Origin: CAVTJL01 sp963752325
GTDB lineage: Bacteria; Pseudomonadota; Alphaproteobacteria; Geminicoccales; Geminicoccaceae
Length of the DNA stretch: 64,000 bases
NCBI GenBank assembly: GCA_963752325.1
Contig: CAVVXU010000007.1
Span: forward strand, 62,001 to 126,000
Direction of reading: 5' to 3'
Part shown: positions 34,040 to 42,168 of the stretch, piece by piece
Layout of the letters: each line of letters opens with the position of its first letter
Numbering within the stretch: position 1 is the first letter of the stretch
The notes under the pieces: generated by a model
Told to the model about the DNA's origin: nothing
Databases searched by the model: none
Seen by the model: the letters and a program-made list of their open reading frames with translations, nothing else
Made by a program: the position numbers and the translations under genes

Positions 34040-35497
34040 ATGAGCGAGGTCGTGGCGGTCGAGGAGGTGCGCTCGCGCACGGAGCAGCGCGAGTCGCCCC
34101 TTTATGCCGGCCGAGTCGAGGTCTATGCGAGGTCGGTCTCGGGCCGGTTCCGTACTGTCAAGTGGGCGGCGCTCGTCGGTCTCCTGGCGATCTACTATCT
34201 CGCACCCTGGATCCGCTGGGACCGCGGGCCGGGCTTGCCGAGCCAAGCTATCCTCGCCGACTTCAGCACGCGCAGGATCTATTTCTTCTGGATCGAGCTG
34301 TGGCCGCAGGAAATCTATTTCCTGACCGGCGTGCTCATCATGGCGGCCTTCGGCCTTTTCCTTGCAACCGCCCTCTTCGGCCGTCTCTGGTGCGGCTACG
34401 CCTGCCCGCAGACGGTCTGGACCGATCTCTTCATGATGGTCGAGCGCTGGCTCGAAGGCGACCGCAATCAGCGCATGCGCTTCGACAAGGCACCGTGGAC
34501 GACCGACAAGATCCTTCGCCGCACGTCCAAGCACGCAATCTGGATCCTGATCGCGCTTTTCACCGGCGGCGCCTGGATCATGTATTTCAACGACGCGCCG
34601 GACCTCGTGCATGATCTCGTCACGGGTCAGGCGGGGCTTGCCGTCTACTTCTTCGTCGGCCTCTTCACCGCCACGACCTACCTTCTTGCCGGCATGGCCC
34701 GCGAGCAGGTCTGCACCTACATGTGCCCCTGGCCGAGGATCCAGGGCGCGCTGGTCGACAAGGACACGTTGGCCGTCACCTACGAGGAATGGCGCGGCGA
34801 GCCGCGCGGCAAGCACAAGTCGGGTGACAGCTGGGAGGGACGTGGCGACTGCATCGACTGCCGCCAATGCGTCGCGGTCTGCCCGACGGGCATCGACATT
34901 CGCGCCGGCTTCCAGCTCGAGTGTATCGGCTGCGGCCTGTGCATCGACGCCTGCAACACGGTCATGGACAAGGTCGGCAGGCCCCGCAACCTGATCAGCT
35001 ACGACAGCGAGCAGAACCAGGTGCTGAGGGCGGCGGGCGAGCCCTCCCGCTATCGCCTGGTGCGGCCGCGCACTATCCTCTATGCGGGCGTGCTCGTCCT
35101 CGTCGCCTGCGTGATGCTGGGCCTTCTGGCGCTACGCCAGACGACGGACGTGAACATCCTGCCGGAGCGCAACCCGCTCTTCGTCCGCCTCGCCGACGGC
35201 AGCATTCGCAACGGCTACACGATCAAGATCATGAACAAGGAGCATGAGCCGCGCGTCTATCGGCTCACCGTGGCCGGCGAGCCCGGGGCGCTCTTGACCT
35301 CGATCGACGAGACCCGGCCCGAGCCCTCGCTCGAGCTCGAGGCGCCCGCCGACGACGTCGCCTCGCATCGCGTCTACCTCAAGCTGCCCGCGGCAGCGGT
35401 GACCGACGACACGATGCCTCTCACGCTCGACCTCACAGATACCGCGACCGGGAAGGTCCAGCAGTTCCGCACCGTCTTCAGGGGGCCGGAAGGATGA
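34040..35497 (+). CDS. ccoG: Cytochrome c oxidase accessory protein CcoG (FixG)
   Basis: This is a 485-residue membrane iron-sulfur protein needed for cbb3-type oxidase assembly, probably reducing copper for insertion. It has several helices (VGLLAIYYLAPWI, IYFLTGVLIMAAFGLFLATA, WILIALFTGGAWIMYF and YFFVGLFTATTYLL). The polyferredoxin-type motifs are WCGYACPQTVW (118-127) and CTYMCPW (225-231). The two [4Fe-4S] sites are C271/C274/C277/C281 and C295/C298/C301/C305. A C-terminal periplasmic immunoglobulin-like domain (LPERNPLFVRLADGSIRNGY onward) follows. The stop overlaps ccoH by 4 bp. An FNR-type box lies upstream. Confidence 0.96.
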   Translation: MSEVVAVEEVRSRTEQRESPLYAGRVEVYARSVSGRFRTVKWAALVGLLAIYYLAPWIRWDRGPGLPSQAILADFSTRRIYFFWIELWPQEIYFLTGVLIMAAFGLFLATALFGRLWCGYACPQTVWTDLFMMVERWLEGDRNQRMRFDKAPWTTDKILRRTSKHAIWILIALFTGGAWIMYFNDAPDLVHDLVTGQAGLAVYFFVGLFTATTYLLAGMAREQVCTYMCPWPRIQGALVDKDTLAVTYEEWRGEPRGKHKSGDSWEGRGDCIDCRQCVAVCPTGIDIRAGFQLECIGCGLCIDACNTVMDKVGRPRNLISYDSEQNQVLRAAGEPSRYRLVRPRTILYAGVLVLVACVMLGLLALRQTTDVNILPERNPLFVRLADGSIRNGYTIKIMNKEHEPRVYRLTVAGEPGALLTSIDETRPEPSLELEAPADDVASHRVYLKLPAAAVTDDTMPLTLDLTDTATGKVQQFRTVFRGPEG

Positions 35498-36006
35498 GCA
35501 AGACCGTGGGAACCGCGATGGGCGAGGCCGGGAGGGAGCGCTCGGGGCGCTGGATCCCCTGGATGTTCGTCCTGTTCTTCGCGGTGATCTTCGCCGTGAA
35601 CGGGACCATGGTCTGGTACGCGCTCGAGAGCTGGACCGGGCTCGATGACGCCGAATACTACAATGACGGTGTCACCTACGATCGCAACATCGACGCCGAG
35701 CGTCGCGCGGAGGCGCTCGGCTGGCACGCCGATCTCAAGGCGAGCCGCGTTGATGAGGCGACGCACGAGCTCTTGCTGGGCGTCACCGACAGGGATGGCC
35801 GGCCGGTGAGCGATGCGACGATCGGGGCGAGGCTGCGCCGCCCCACCCAGGCGGCGCTCGACACGCCGCTCACCTTCCAGCCTGCGGCTCCCGGGCAGTA
35901 TCGGGCCCGCGTGGCGCTGCCGGCGCCGGGTCTCTGGGAGGCTCACATCCGGGTCGTTCGCGGCAAGGCGCTCTTCGTCGTGGCGCAGCGCTTCGTCCTG
36001 AACTGA
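35494..36006 (+). CDS. ccoH: CcoH / FixH family protein
   Basis: This 170-residue single-span membrane protein is required for stable cbb3 oxidase assembly. After a short cytoplasmic start it has one helix (WMFVLFFAVIFAVNGTMVWY) and a periplasmic beta-rich domain. YYNDGVTYDRNIDAERRAEA is a common FixH block, and the domain ends WEAHIRVVRGKALFVVAQRF. It starts inside the ccoG stop (4-bp overlap) and is followed by ccoI after 11 bp, so the operon is tightly packed. Confidence 0.93.
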   Translation: MSKTVGTAMGEAGRERSGRWIPWMFVLFFAVIFAVNGTMVWYALESWTGLDDAEYYNDGVTYDRNIDAERRAEALGWHADLKASRVDEATHELLLGVTDRDGRPVSDATIGARLRRPTQAALDTPLTFQPAAPGQYRARVALPAPGLWEAHIRVVRGKALFVVAQRFVLN

Positions 36007-36017
36007 CGGGCAGGCTC

Positions 36018-38252
36018 GTGCAAACCGCTGTCCCCGGCCTGCTTTTGGACGAGACCGGCCCGGACGCCGTGCCGAGCCAGGATCTGCTGCCTTTCGTGCG
36101 CTCCGAGCCGGAGCAGCTCAGCAGCCTTCATCTGATGCTCGAGGGTGTTCACTGCGGCGCCTGCGTTCGGCGGATCGAGAGGGCCCTGAACACCGGTGAC
36201 GGCGTCGAGACCGCGCGCGTCAATCTCTCGACCCGCCGGCTGACCTTGCGCTGGCGGGGCGGGCCGGCGCGCGCCGGCGAGCTCGTCGGCCTCGTGACCG
36301 GTCTGGGCTATCGGGCGGTCCCGTTCGATCCCGAGCGCCTGAAATCGCTCGATGGTCGGACCGAGCGCCAGCTCCTGCTCGCCATGGCGGTCGCCGGCTT
36401 CGCGGCAGGCAACGTGATGCTGCTCGCGATCTCGGTCTGGGCCGGACATGGGGACGGCATGGGTGCCGCCACGCGCGGCTTCCTCCATTGGTTCGAGGCG
36501 CTTATAGCGCTGCCGGCCATCGCCTTCGCGGGGCGCCCTTTCTTTCGATCGGCGCTCAAGGCGCTCCGCGCCGGGCACACCAACATGGATGTGCCGATCT
36601 CGCTGGCGATCCTGATCGCCCCGGCGATGAGCCTCGTCGAAACGATGCGCGGCGGGCCGCATGTCTACTTCGACAGCGCCCTCACGCTGCTCTTCTTTCT
36701 GCTGATCGGGCGCTTTCTCGATGCCCGGGCTCGGGGCGCCGCCCGCGGCGCTGCGGCCCGCCTGCTGGCGCTCGGCGCCGCTTCCGTCACGGTGGTCGGG
36801 GAGGGCGGCACGACCCGCCGGATGCAGCCGGATCAGCTGGCCGTCGGTGACGAGCTGCTGGTTGCCGCCGGCGAGCGCATCGGGGCCGACGGTGCCGTCC
36901 TGAGCGGCCGTTCCGAGCTGGACACGAGCCTGATCACCGGCGAGTCGGCGCCTGCAGCCGTCGTTCCGGGCGACACCGTGTTCGCCGGCACGGTCAATGT
37001 CGCGAGCCCGCTGCGCGTCCGGGTTCGGGCGGTGGGCGAGGGGACGCTGCTCGCCGAGATCGTCCGCCTGATGGAGGCGGCGGAGCAGCGCCGGGGGCGC
37101 TTCGTCGCCATCGCCGACCGGGCTGCCCGGCTCTATGCTCCTTTCGTCCATACGCTGGCCGCGGCAACGTTCCTCGGCTGGTGGCTCGCCCTCGGGGCGC
37201 CCTGGCAGACGGCACTGCTCTATGCCGTGGCGGTGCTCATCGTGACCTGCCCCTGCGCGCTGGGCCTCGCCGTCCCGGCTGTGCAGGTGATCGCCTCCGG
37301 GCGGCTGATGCGCCGTGGGACGTTCCTCAAGTCGGCGACGGCGCTCGAGCGGTTCGCGGACGTCGACACGGTCGTCCTCGACAAGACGGGCACCCTCACC
37401 GAGGGCCGGCTGGAGCTGATCCGCGAGGGGATCGATCCGGCGGCGCTCGAGGCTGCGGCCTCGCTCGCCAAGGCCTCGCGCCACCCGCTGGCCCGCGCCA
37501 TCGCGGCGACGCGGGCGGGAGCGCCGGCTCTCTCGGGCGTCGAGGAGGTGGCGGGCTGCGGGCTCAGGATCTGCCGGGCCGACGGGGAGTGGCGGCTGGG
37601 TCGGCGGGATTGGGCGACCGAGCTTCCGGACGACGAGCGCCCGGGTGCCGAGCTCTGGCTCAGCCGACCGGGCGAGGCGCCCGCGCGGTTCCAGTTCGAG
37701 GATCGCCTGCGGCCCGACGCGATCGGCGTCATTGCCGAGCTGAAGCGGCGTGGCCTCGATGTCCGCCTGCTGTCCGGGGACCGCGCGACGACCGTGCGCG
37801 AGGTCGCCCAGGCGCTGGGGATCGAGCGCTGGCAGGCGGCGGTGACCCCGAGCGGGAAGGTGCAGGCGATCGAGGCGCTGGCAGGCGAGGGGCGCCGGGT
37901 GCTGATGGTGGGCGACGGGCTGAACGACGCGCCCGCGCTCGCAGCGGCGTACGTCTCGCTGTCGCCTGCGACGGCGGCCGACGTGAGCCAGACCGCGGCC
38001 GATGCCGTGTTCCAGGGCAGGGAGCTGGCACCGGTGCTCGAGATCCTGACGGTGGCGCGGCGGGCCGAGCGCCTCGTCCTGCAGAATTTCGCGCTCTCCG
38101 CTGGCTACAACGCCGTGACGATCCCGCTGGCCGTGATGGGCCATGTGACGCCGCTGGTGGCCGCCATCTGCATGTCGTTGAGCTCGGTCGTGGTCGTCAG
38201 CAACGCGCTCCGCCTCGGCTGGCAGGGCTGGGCCCGGGCGCTCGGGCGATGA
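36018..38252 (+). CDS. ccoI: Copper-translocating P-type ATPase CcoI (FixI)
   Basis: This 744-residue P1B-type ATPase delivers copper for the cbb3 oxidase. GTG at 36018 is the start. The N-terminal metal-binding site is GVHCGACVRRIE (C46, C49). The actuator motif is TGES (307-310), the membrane site is CPC (411-413), the phosphorylation site DKTGTLT has D455, RHPLARAI is the HP motif, and GDGLNDAPAL is the hinge. TNMDVPISLAIL in the third helix is typical of FixI. The stop overlaps ccoS by 4 bp. The gene order ccoG-H-I-S is canonical. Confidence 0.96.
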   Translation: MQTAVPGLLLDETGPDAVPSQDLLPFVRSEPEQLSSLHLMLEGVHCGACVRRIERALNTGDGVETARVNLSTRRLTLRWRGGPARAGELVGLVTGLGYRAVPFDPERLKSLDGRTERQLLLAMAVAGFAAGNVMLLAISVWAGHGDGMGAATRGFLHWFEALIALPAIAFAGRPFFRSALKALRAGHTNMDVPISLAILIAPAMSLVETMRGGPHVYFDSALTLLFFLLIGRFLDARARGAARGAAARLLALGAASVTVVGEGGTTRRMQPDQLAVGDELLVAAGERIGADGAVLSGRSELDTSLITGESAPAAVVPGDTVFAGTVNVASPLRVRVRAVGEGTLLAEIVRLMEAAEQRRGRFVAIADRAARLYAPFVHTLAAATFLGWWLALGAPWQTALLYAVAVLIVTCPCALGLAVPAVQVIASGRLMRRGTFLKSATALERFADVDTVVLDKTGTLTEGRLELIREGIDPAALEAAASLAKASRHPLARAIAATRAGAPALSGVEEVAGCGLRICRADGEWRLGRRDWATELPDDERPGAELWLSRPGEAPARFQFEDRLRPDAIGVIAELKRRGLDVRLLSGDRATTVREVAQALGIERWQAAVTPSGKVQAIEALAGEGRRVLMVGDGLNDAPALAAAYVSLSPATAADVSQTAADAVFQGRELAPVLEILTVARRAERLVLQNFALSAGYNAVTIPLAVMGHVTPLVAAICMSLSSVVVVSNALRLGWQGWARALGR

Positions 38253-38401
38253 GCGGGCTCATCTATCTCATTCCGATCGCGCTCTTCTTGGGCCTGCTCG
38301 GCCTGGGTGCCTTCGTCTGGTGCCTGCGCAGCGGCCAGTTCGACGATCTCGACGGCGCGGCCGAGCGCATCCTCTTCGACGACGAGGACGAAAAAGCATA
38401 G
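38249..38401 (+). CDS. ccoS: cbb3-type oxidase assembly protein CcoS
   Basis: This 50-residue membrane protein is needed for cofactor insertion into cbb3 oxidase. One helix (LIYLIPIALFLGLLGLGAFV) is followed by the family motif WCLRSGQFDDLDGAAERILF and an acidic tail DDEDEKA. ATG at 38249 overlaps the ccoI stop (ATGA). It is shorter than usual gene-call cut-offs, but its position and sequence are diagnostic. A good intrinsic terminator follows 40 bp downstream. Confidence 0.95.
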   Translation: MSGLIYLIPIALFLGLLGLGAFVWCLRSGQFDDLDGAAERILFDDEDEKA

Positions 38402-38440
38402 GCATCGTGCGGGCGGCGAGGTTGCGCCGGGGCGGGCGGC

Positions 38441-38467
38441 GCGGCTAGGCTCAGCCGCCTTTCTTGC
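38441..38467 (+). terminator. Intrinsic terminator after ccoGHIS
   Basis: The 6-bp stem GCGGCT/AGCCGC has a 6-nt loop AGGCTC and is followed directly by CCTTTCTTG, a pyrimidine-rich, partly T tract. It lies 40 bp after the ccoS stop and before the dehydratase gene. Confidence 0.5.
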
Positions 38468-38524
38468 CCCCCGGCTGGCACGCCGTGGCGGAAGGGCTGC
38501 CAGATCCGGAGGTACGCCCCGCCC

Positions 38525-39538
38525 ATGAGCGACGTCGTCGAGATGCGCCCGCCCTCGCTCGCCGCGATCGAGCGCACGCGAAAGCAGCTCGAGGAGCTCG
38601 TGGCGCTGACGCCGGTCCTGGACTGGCGAGGGCCGGAGATCGAGGCGCTGTTGCCGCGGGGCACGCGGCTCAACCTGAAGCTCGAGCTTTTCCAGCACAC
38701 CGGCAGCTTCAAGGCGCGCGGGGCGCTGGCGGTGATGCTGGCACTCGACGCGCGCACGCTGGCACGTGGCGTCACGGCGGTGAGTGCCGGCAATCATGCG
38801 ATCGCGGTCGCCTGGGCCGCCGGCATCCTCGGCACACACGCCAAGGTCGTGATGTTCAGGAGCGCCAATCCGGCGCGGATCGAGAAGGTCCGTCGCTATG
38901 GCGGCGAGGTGGTCATCGTCGACGACGTGGCGACGGCGTTCGACGAGGCCAAGCGCATCGAGGCGGAGGAGGGGCGGACCTTCGTCCACCCCTATGAGGG
39001 GCCGATGACGGCGCTGGGCACCGCCTCGCTGGGCAAGGAATGGCTGGACCAGGCGGGCGCCCTCGATGCCGTCATCGTGCCGGTGGGCGGCGGCGGCCTG
39101 ATCGCGGGCATTGCCACCGCGGTCAAGCAGGCGAGCCCGTCGACGGCGGTCTACGGCGTCGAGCCCACAGGCGCCGACAGCATGTGGCGCAGCTTCCAGG
39201 CAGGCTCGCCGCAGTCGATCGAGCGCCCGAGGACCATCGCCGACAGCCTGGGAGCACCCTACGCGCTGCCCTACAGCTTCAGCCTCTGCCGGCGCTTCGT
39301 CGACGAGATCGTGCGGATCGAGGACGGCGCCATGATCGAGGCCATGCGCCTCCAGCTGGACGGCCTGAAGCTCATGGCGGAGCCGGCCGGAGCTGCGGCT
39401 GTGGCAGCGCTGCTGGGGCCGCTGCGCGAGCGCCTCGCGGGCAAGCGGGTGGGGGCCATCGTCTGCGGCTCCAACATCGACCTTGCGAGCTTCACGCGGC
39501 TGATCGAGCAGCCGGCACAAGCCGGGCGCTCAGCATAG
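38525..39538 (+). CDS. Threonine/serine dehydratase-like PLP enzyme
   Basis: This fold-type II PLP enzyme has 337 residues. The Schiff-base lysine is K63 in HTGSFKARGA. SAGNHAIAVAWAAGI binds substrate carboxylate, and VPVGGGGLIAGIA is the phosphate-binding loop. GSNIDLASF near the C-terminus holds the residue contacting the PLP pyridine nitrogen. No regulatory ACT domain is present, as in catabolic dehydratases. A RidA-family gene follows 15 bp downstream. RidA proteins hydrolyse the reactive enamine released by such dehydratases, so the pair makes functional sense. Exact substrate (Thr, Ser, or hydroxy-Asp) is not determined. Confidence 0.9.
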   Translation: MSDVVEMRPPSLAAIERTRKQLEELVALTPVLDWRGPEIEALLPRGTRLNLKLELFQHTGSFKARGALAVMLALDARTLARGVTAVSAGNHAIAVAWAAGILGTHAKVVMFRSANPARIEKVRRYGGEVVIVDDVATAFDEAKRIEAEEGRTFVHPYEGPMTALGTASLGKEWLDQAGALDAVIVPVGGGGLIAGIATAVKQASPSTAVYGVEPTGADSMWRSFQAGSPQSIERPRTIADSLGAPYALPYSFSLCRRFVDEIVRIEDGAMIEAMRLQLDGLKLMAEPAGAAAVAALLGPLRERLAGKRVGAIVCGSNIDLASFTRLIEQPAQAGRSA

Positions 39539-39553
39539 AGAGGGAGGCCAAGG

Positions 39554-39940
39554 ATGAGGCATCTCAACCCCGAGACGGTGGCTCCGCCGCTGTCGCGCTA
39601 CAGCCATGCCGTCGAGGTCCCGGAGGGCGTGCGCACGCTGCATGTCTCGGGCCAGGTCGGGGTGACGCCGGACGGCAAGCTGGCCGAGGGCGCCGAGGCC
39701 CAGCTCGAGCAGGCCTGGCGCAACCTTCTGGCCATTCTGGCGGCGGCCGGGATGGGGCAGGAGCACATCGTCAAGGTCACGGCGTTCGTGACGCCCGGCG
39801 TGGACGTCGGCACCTATCGGACGGTGCGGGACCGCATGCTGGGCGGCGCTGCGCCCGCCTCGACCCTGCTCGTGGTGGCGGGGCTCGCGAGCCCCGCCTA
39901 TCTCTGCGAGATCGAGGCGATCGCCGCGCGCGCCGACTGA
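39554..39940 (+). CDS. RidA family protein
   Basis: This 128-residue YjgF/YER057c/UK114 protein is predicted to deaminate reactive enamine/imine intermediates. YSHAVEVPEGVRTLHVSGQV at the start, QLEQAWRNLLAILAAAGMG in the middle helix and ASTLLVVAGLASPAYLCEIE near the end fit the family. The canonical Arg in the (K/R)-V-x-(V/C) barrel motif is replaced by ASTLLVV, so it probably belongs to an Rid subfamily other than archetypal RidA. It is 15 bp behind the dehydratase gene and convergent with a hydroxyacid dehydrogenase gene. Confidence 0.88.
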   Translation: MRHLNPETVAPPLSRYSHAVEVPEGVRTLHVSGQVGVTPDGKLAEGAEAQLEQAWRNLLAILAAAGMGQEHIVKVTAFVTPGVDVGTYRTVRDRMLGGAAPASTLLVVAGLASPAYLCEIEAIAARAD

Positions 39941-39947
39941 GCCTTCC

Positions 39948-40934
39948 TCACAGCATGCTCGGCAGCACGCGGTCGGGCGGGCGGTGGCCGTCGGCGAAGG
40001 TTTTTATGTTGATGATGACCTTCTCGCCCATGTCGATGCGGCCTTCGATGGTGGCCGAGCCCATGTGCGGGAGCAGCACGACATTCTCGAGCTGGCGGAG
40101 CTTCGGGTTGATCGCCGGCTCGTGCTCGAAGACGTCGAGGCCGGCCCCGGCGACGAGCCCCTCGCGCAGGAGCCTGGTCAGCGCCGCCTCGTCGACGACC
40201 TCGCCCCGCGACGTGTTGACGATGATCGTGTGCTTCTGGAGAAGCGCCAGCCGCCGGGCGGAGAGGAGATGGAACGTCGCCGGCGTGTGCGGGCAGTTCA
40301 CCGAGACGATGTCGACCCGCGCCAGCATCTGGTCGAGGCTCTCCCAGTAGGTCGCCTCGAGCTCGCTCTCGACGGTCTCGGGCAGGCGCCGGCGATTGTG
40401 GTAGTGCACCGACAGGCCGAAGCCCCGGGCCCGCCTCGCGACGGCGCTGCCGATCCGGCCCATGCCCAAGATGCCCAAACGCTTGCCGTGGATCCGGCGG
40501 CCCAGCATCGAGGTCGGGCTCCAGCCCGACCACTCGCCCGAGCGGGCGAGCCGCTCGCCCTCGACCACGCGGCGAGCGACGGCCAGGATCAGCGCCATCA
40601 CCATGTCGGCCGTGTCCTCGGTGAGCACACCCGGCGTGTTCGTCACCGTGATGCCGCGCTTGTAGGCCGCCTCGACGTCGATATTGTCCACGCCCGTGCC
40701 GTAGTTGGCGATCAGCTTGAGGCGTGGGCCGGCGTGGGCGAGCGTCGCGCTGTCGATGCGGTCGGTCACCGTCGGCACCAGGACATCGGCCGCCTCGACG
40801 GCCGCAGCGAGCTCGGCCTTGGCGAGCGGCCGATCCTGCGCGTTCAGTCGCGTATCGAACAGCTCCATCATCCGCGTCTCGATGGGGTCAGGGAGCTTGC
40901 GGGTGACGATCACGAGCGGACGGTTGCGCGGCAT
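39948..40934 (-). CDS. 2-hydroxyacid dehydrogenase, glyoxylate/hydroxypyruvate reductase type
   Basis: This is a 328-residue D-2-hydroxyacid dehydrogenase with strong GyaR-type features. The N-terminus VTRKLPDPIETRMMELFDTR, LIANYGTGVDNIDVEAAYKR and ITVTNTPGVLTEDTADMVMA are typical. The nucleotide site is GMGRIGSAVARRARG, then HYHNRRRLP, whose Arg residues favour NADP(H). Catalytic Arg, Glu and His lie in TSRGEVVDE, VFEHEPAIN and LLPHMGSAT. It converges on the ridA-like gene with 7 bp between stops and is divergent from the SH3 protein gene. Confidence 0.92.
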   Translation of the reverse strand: MPRNRPLVIVTRKLPDPIETRMMELFDTRLNAQDRPLAKAELAAAVEAADVLVPTVTDRIDSATLAHAGPRLKLIANYGTGVDNIDVEAAYKRGITVTNTPGVLTEDTADMVMALILAVARRVVEGERLARSGEWSGWSPTSMLGRRIHGKRLGILGMGRIGSAVARRARGFGLSVHYHNRRRLPETVESELEATYWESLDQMLARVDIVSVNCPHTPATFHLLSARRLALLQKHTIIVNTSRGEVVDEAALTRLLREGLVAGAGLDVFEHEPAINPKLRQLENVVLLPHMGSATIEGRIDMGEKVIINIKTFADGHRPPDRVLPSML

Positions 40935-40979
40935 CGCGGCTCTCCGAATGATGACCTCGCCCCAGACGTCCTTTTTGTC

Positions 40980-41007
40980 TTGAGCACGGCAAGCTCGATC
41001 CTATACG
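40980..41007 (+). promoter_or_regulatory. Candidate promoter of the SH3-domain gene
   Basis: TTGAGC and TATACG are spaced 16 bp in the divergent spacer. The predicted start point is about 20 bp before the TTG start codon at 41037. Each box matches the sigma-70 consensus at four of six positions. Confidence 0.4.
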
Positions 41008-41036
41008 ACTCCGCGGAAGGCTTCTAAGACCGAAAG

Positions 41037-41561
41037 TTGACACGACGAGTGAGCCTCGGCCGCCGATCCCTTGCCCGCGTGTCGCTGCTTTTTGTCGCGC
41101 TCGCTGCCATCCTCGTCCTCCCCGGCATCGCCTATCCCCAGGCGCCCGGCCAGGACTCGCTGCCCATCCCGCGGTTCGTGTCGCTGGGTGCCAGCCGCGT
41201 GAACGCACGCTCCGGCCCGGGGCTCGAATACCCCATCCGCTGGGTCTATGAGCGCGCCGGCCTGCCGGTGAAGATCGTCGCAGAGTTCGGTGACGCCTGG
41301 CGCAAGATCGAGGACATGGATGGCGACGAGGCCTGGGTGCGGGCCAATCTGATCTCTGGCCGGCGCACGATTATCGTCACCGGCAAGGTGCACGCTCTGC
41401 GGCGGTCCCCAGACGACAATGGCCGTGTCATCCTGACGGCTGAGCCCGGCGTGATCGGACGTCTGCTCGAGTGCCGTCCGCAATGGTGCTGGGTGGAAAT
41501 CGATGACAGCCGCGGCTGGATGGCCCGAAGCGACTTCTGGGGGCTTCTCGGAACCGAATGA
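41037..41561 (+). CDS. Secreted SH3-domain protein
   Basis: This 174-residue exported protein has an N-terminal signal (RRSLARVSLLFVALAAILVL, cleavage likely near AYPQA). The mature protein holds two SH3-like repeats: FVSLGASRVNARSGPGLEYP to WVRANLISG, and ALRRSPDDNGRVILTAEPGV to GWMARSDFWG. This layout is widespread in alphaproteobacteria as the SH3_4 family. TTG at 41037 is used as the start because no ATG or GTG gives a complete signal peptide with a basic N-terminus; GTG at 41049 is also possible. The role is presumably cell-envelope binding. It lies 17 bp from the stop of the convergent Irr gene. Confidence 0.85.
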   Translation: MTRRVSLGRRSLARVSLLFVALAAILVLPGIAYPQAPGQDSLPIPRFVSLGASRVNARSGPGLEYPIRWVYERAGLPVKIVAEFGDAWRKIEDMDGDEAWVRANLISGRRTIIVTGKVHALRRSPDDNGRVILTAEPGVIGRLLECRPQWCWVEIDDSRGWMARSDFWGLLGTE

Positions 41562-41578
41562 GGCGAGGGTTGCCTCGA

Positions 41579-42055
41579 TCAGTTGCCCTCGCTGCGGCGC
41601 GGTATGCCGGGGACGGACGAGAGGCGCCGATGCCGCCGGCTGTCGTCGGCGTCGCGAATGCGCACGACGATGTCGATCCGGTCGATCACCTTCCCGGGCG
41701 GAGGCTCCGGGAGCTTGGTGAAGGCCATGGCGTCCTCGGGGACATCGATGACCTCGCCGGTCGACTTGTCGAAATAGTGCCAGTGCGATGTCGGGTTGGT
41801 GTCGAAATAGCTCTGCCCGGCGCCGACGACCACCTCGATCATCAACCCTGCGCTCGTGAACTGGTGGAGCGTGTTGTAGACCGTGGCCAACGAGACCGGG
41901 ATCCCGGCCTGCCGCGCCTCGTGGAAGAGCTCCTCGGCGGTAACGTGGCGATGGCCGTTCTCGAGCAGCAGCTTGGCCAGGGCCAAGCGCTGGCGCGTCG
42001 GCCGCAGCCCACTTGCTTTGAGCTGGCGGAGCGCATCGGCGTAGGCTCTGCTCAT
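41579..42055 (-). CDS. irr: Fur-family iron response regulator Irr
   Basis: This 158-residue Fur-superfamily protein is of the Irr type. The winged helix spans LKASGLRPTRQRLALAKLL and SLATVYNTLHQFTSAGLM. HWHYFDKSTGEV (His91, His93) is the heme-binding HxH-type motif of Irr in place of Fur's HHDH regulatory site. Irr controls iron uptake and heme biosynthesis in alphaproteobacteria and responds to heme rather than free iron. The C-terminal tail after VVRIRDADDSRRH is unusually basic and may be disordered. ATG at 42055 is chosen. Its promoter region lies at 42119-42148. Confidence 0.88.
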   Translation of the reverse strand: MSRAYADALRQLKASGLRPTRQRLALAKLLLENGHRHVTAEELFHEARQAGIPVSLATVYNTLHQFTSAGLMIEVVVGAGQSYFDTNPTSHWHYFDKSTGEVIDVPEDAMAFTKLPEPPPGKVIDRIDIVVRIRDADDSRRHRRLSSVPGIPRRSEGN

Positions 42056-42118
42056 CAGACTTCCATCGATCCTCGACTCATCGCTCCCCCTCGTGGGAGC
42101 CTGTCCCGTCCTGGGCGG

Positions 42119-42148
42119 ATATAGGACGGATATGGTCCTGCTTGTCAA
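42119..42148 (-). promoter_or_regulatory. Candidate promoter of irr
   Basis: On the minus strand a perfect TTGACA (42143-42148) is followed by CTATAT (42119-42124) at 18-bp spacing. The start point falls about 50 bp before the irr ATG. The site lies entirely within the 113-bp spacer behind the flavoprotein gene. Confidence 0.5.
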
Positions 42149-42168
42149 ACCCGACAACCTCGTCGGTG

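Noticed and set aside
35943..38144. Long minus-strand open frame (733 codons) opposite ccoI
   Set aside because: ccoI has all P-type ATPase motifs; the opposite frame is composition-driven and has no domain.
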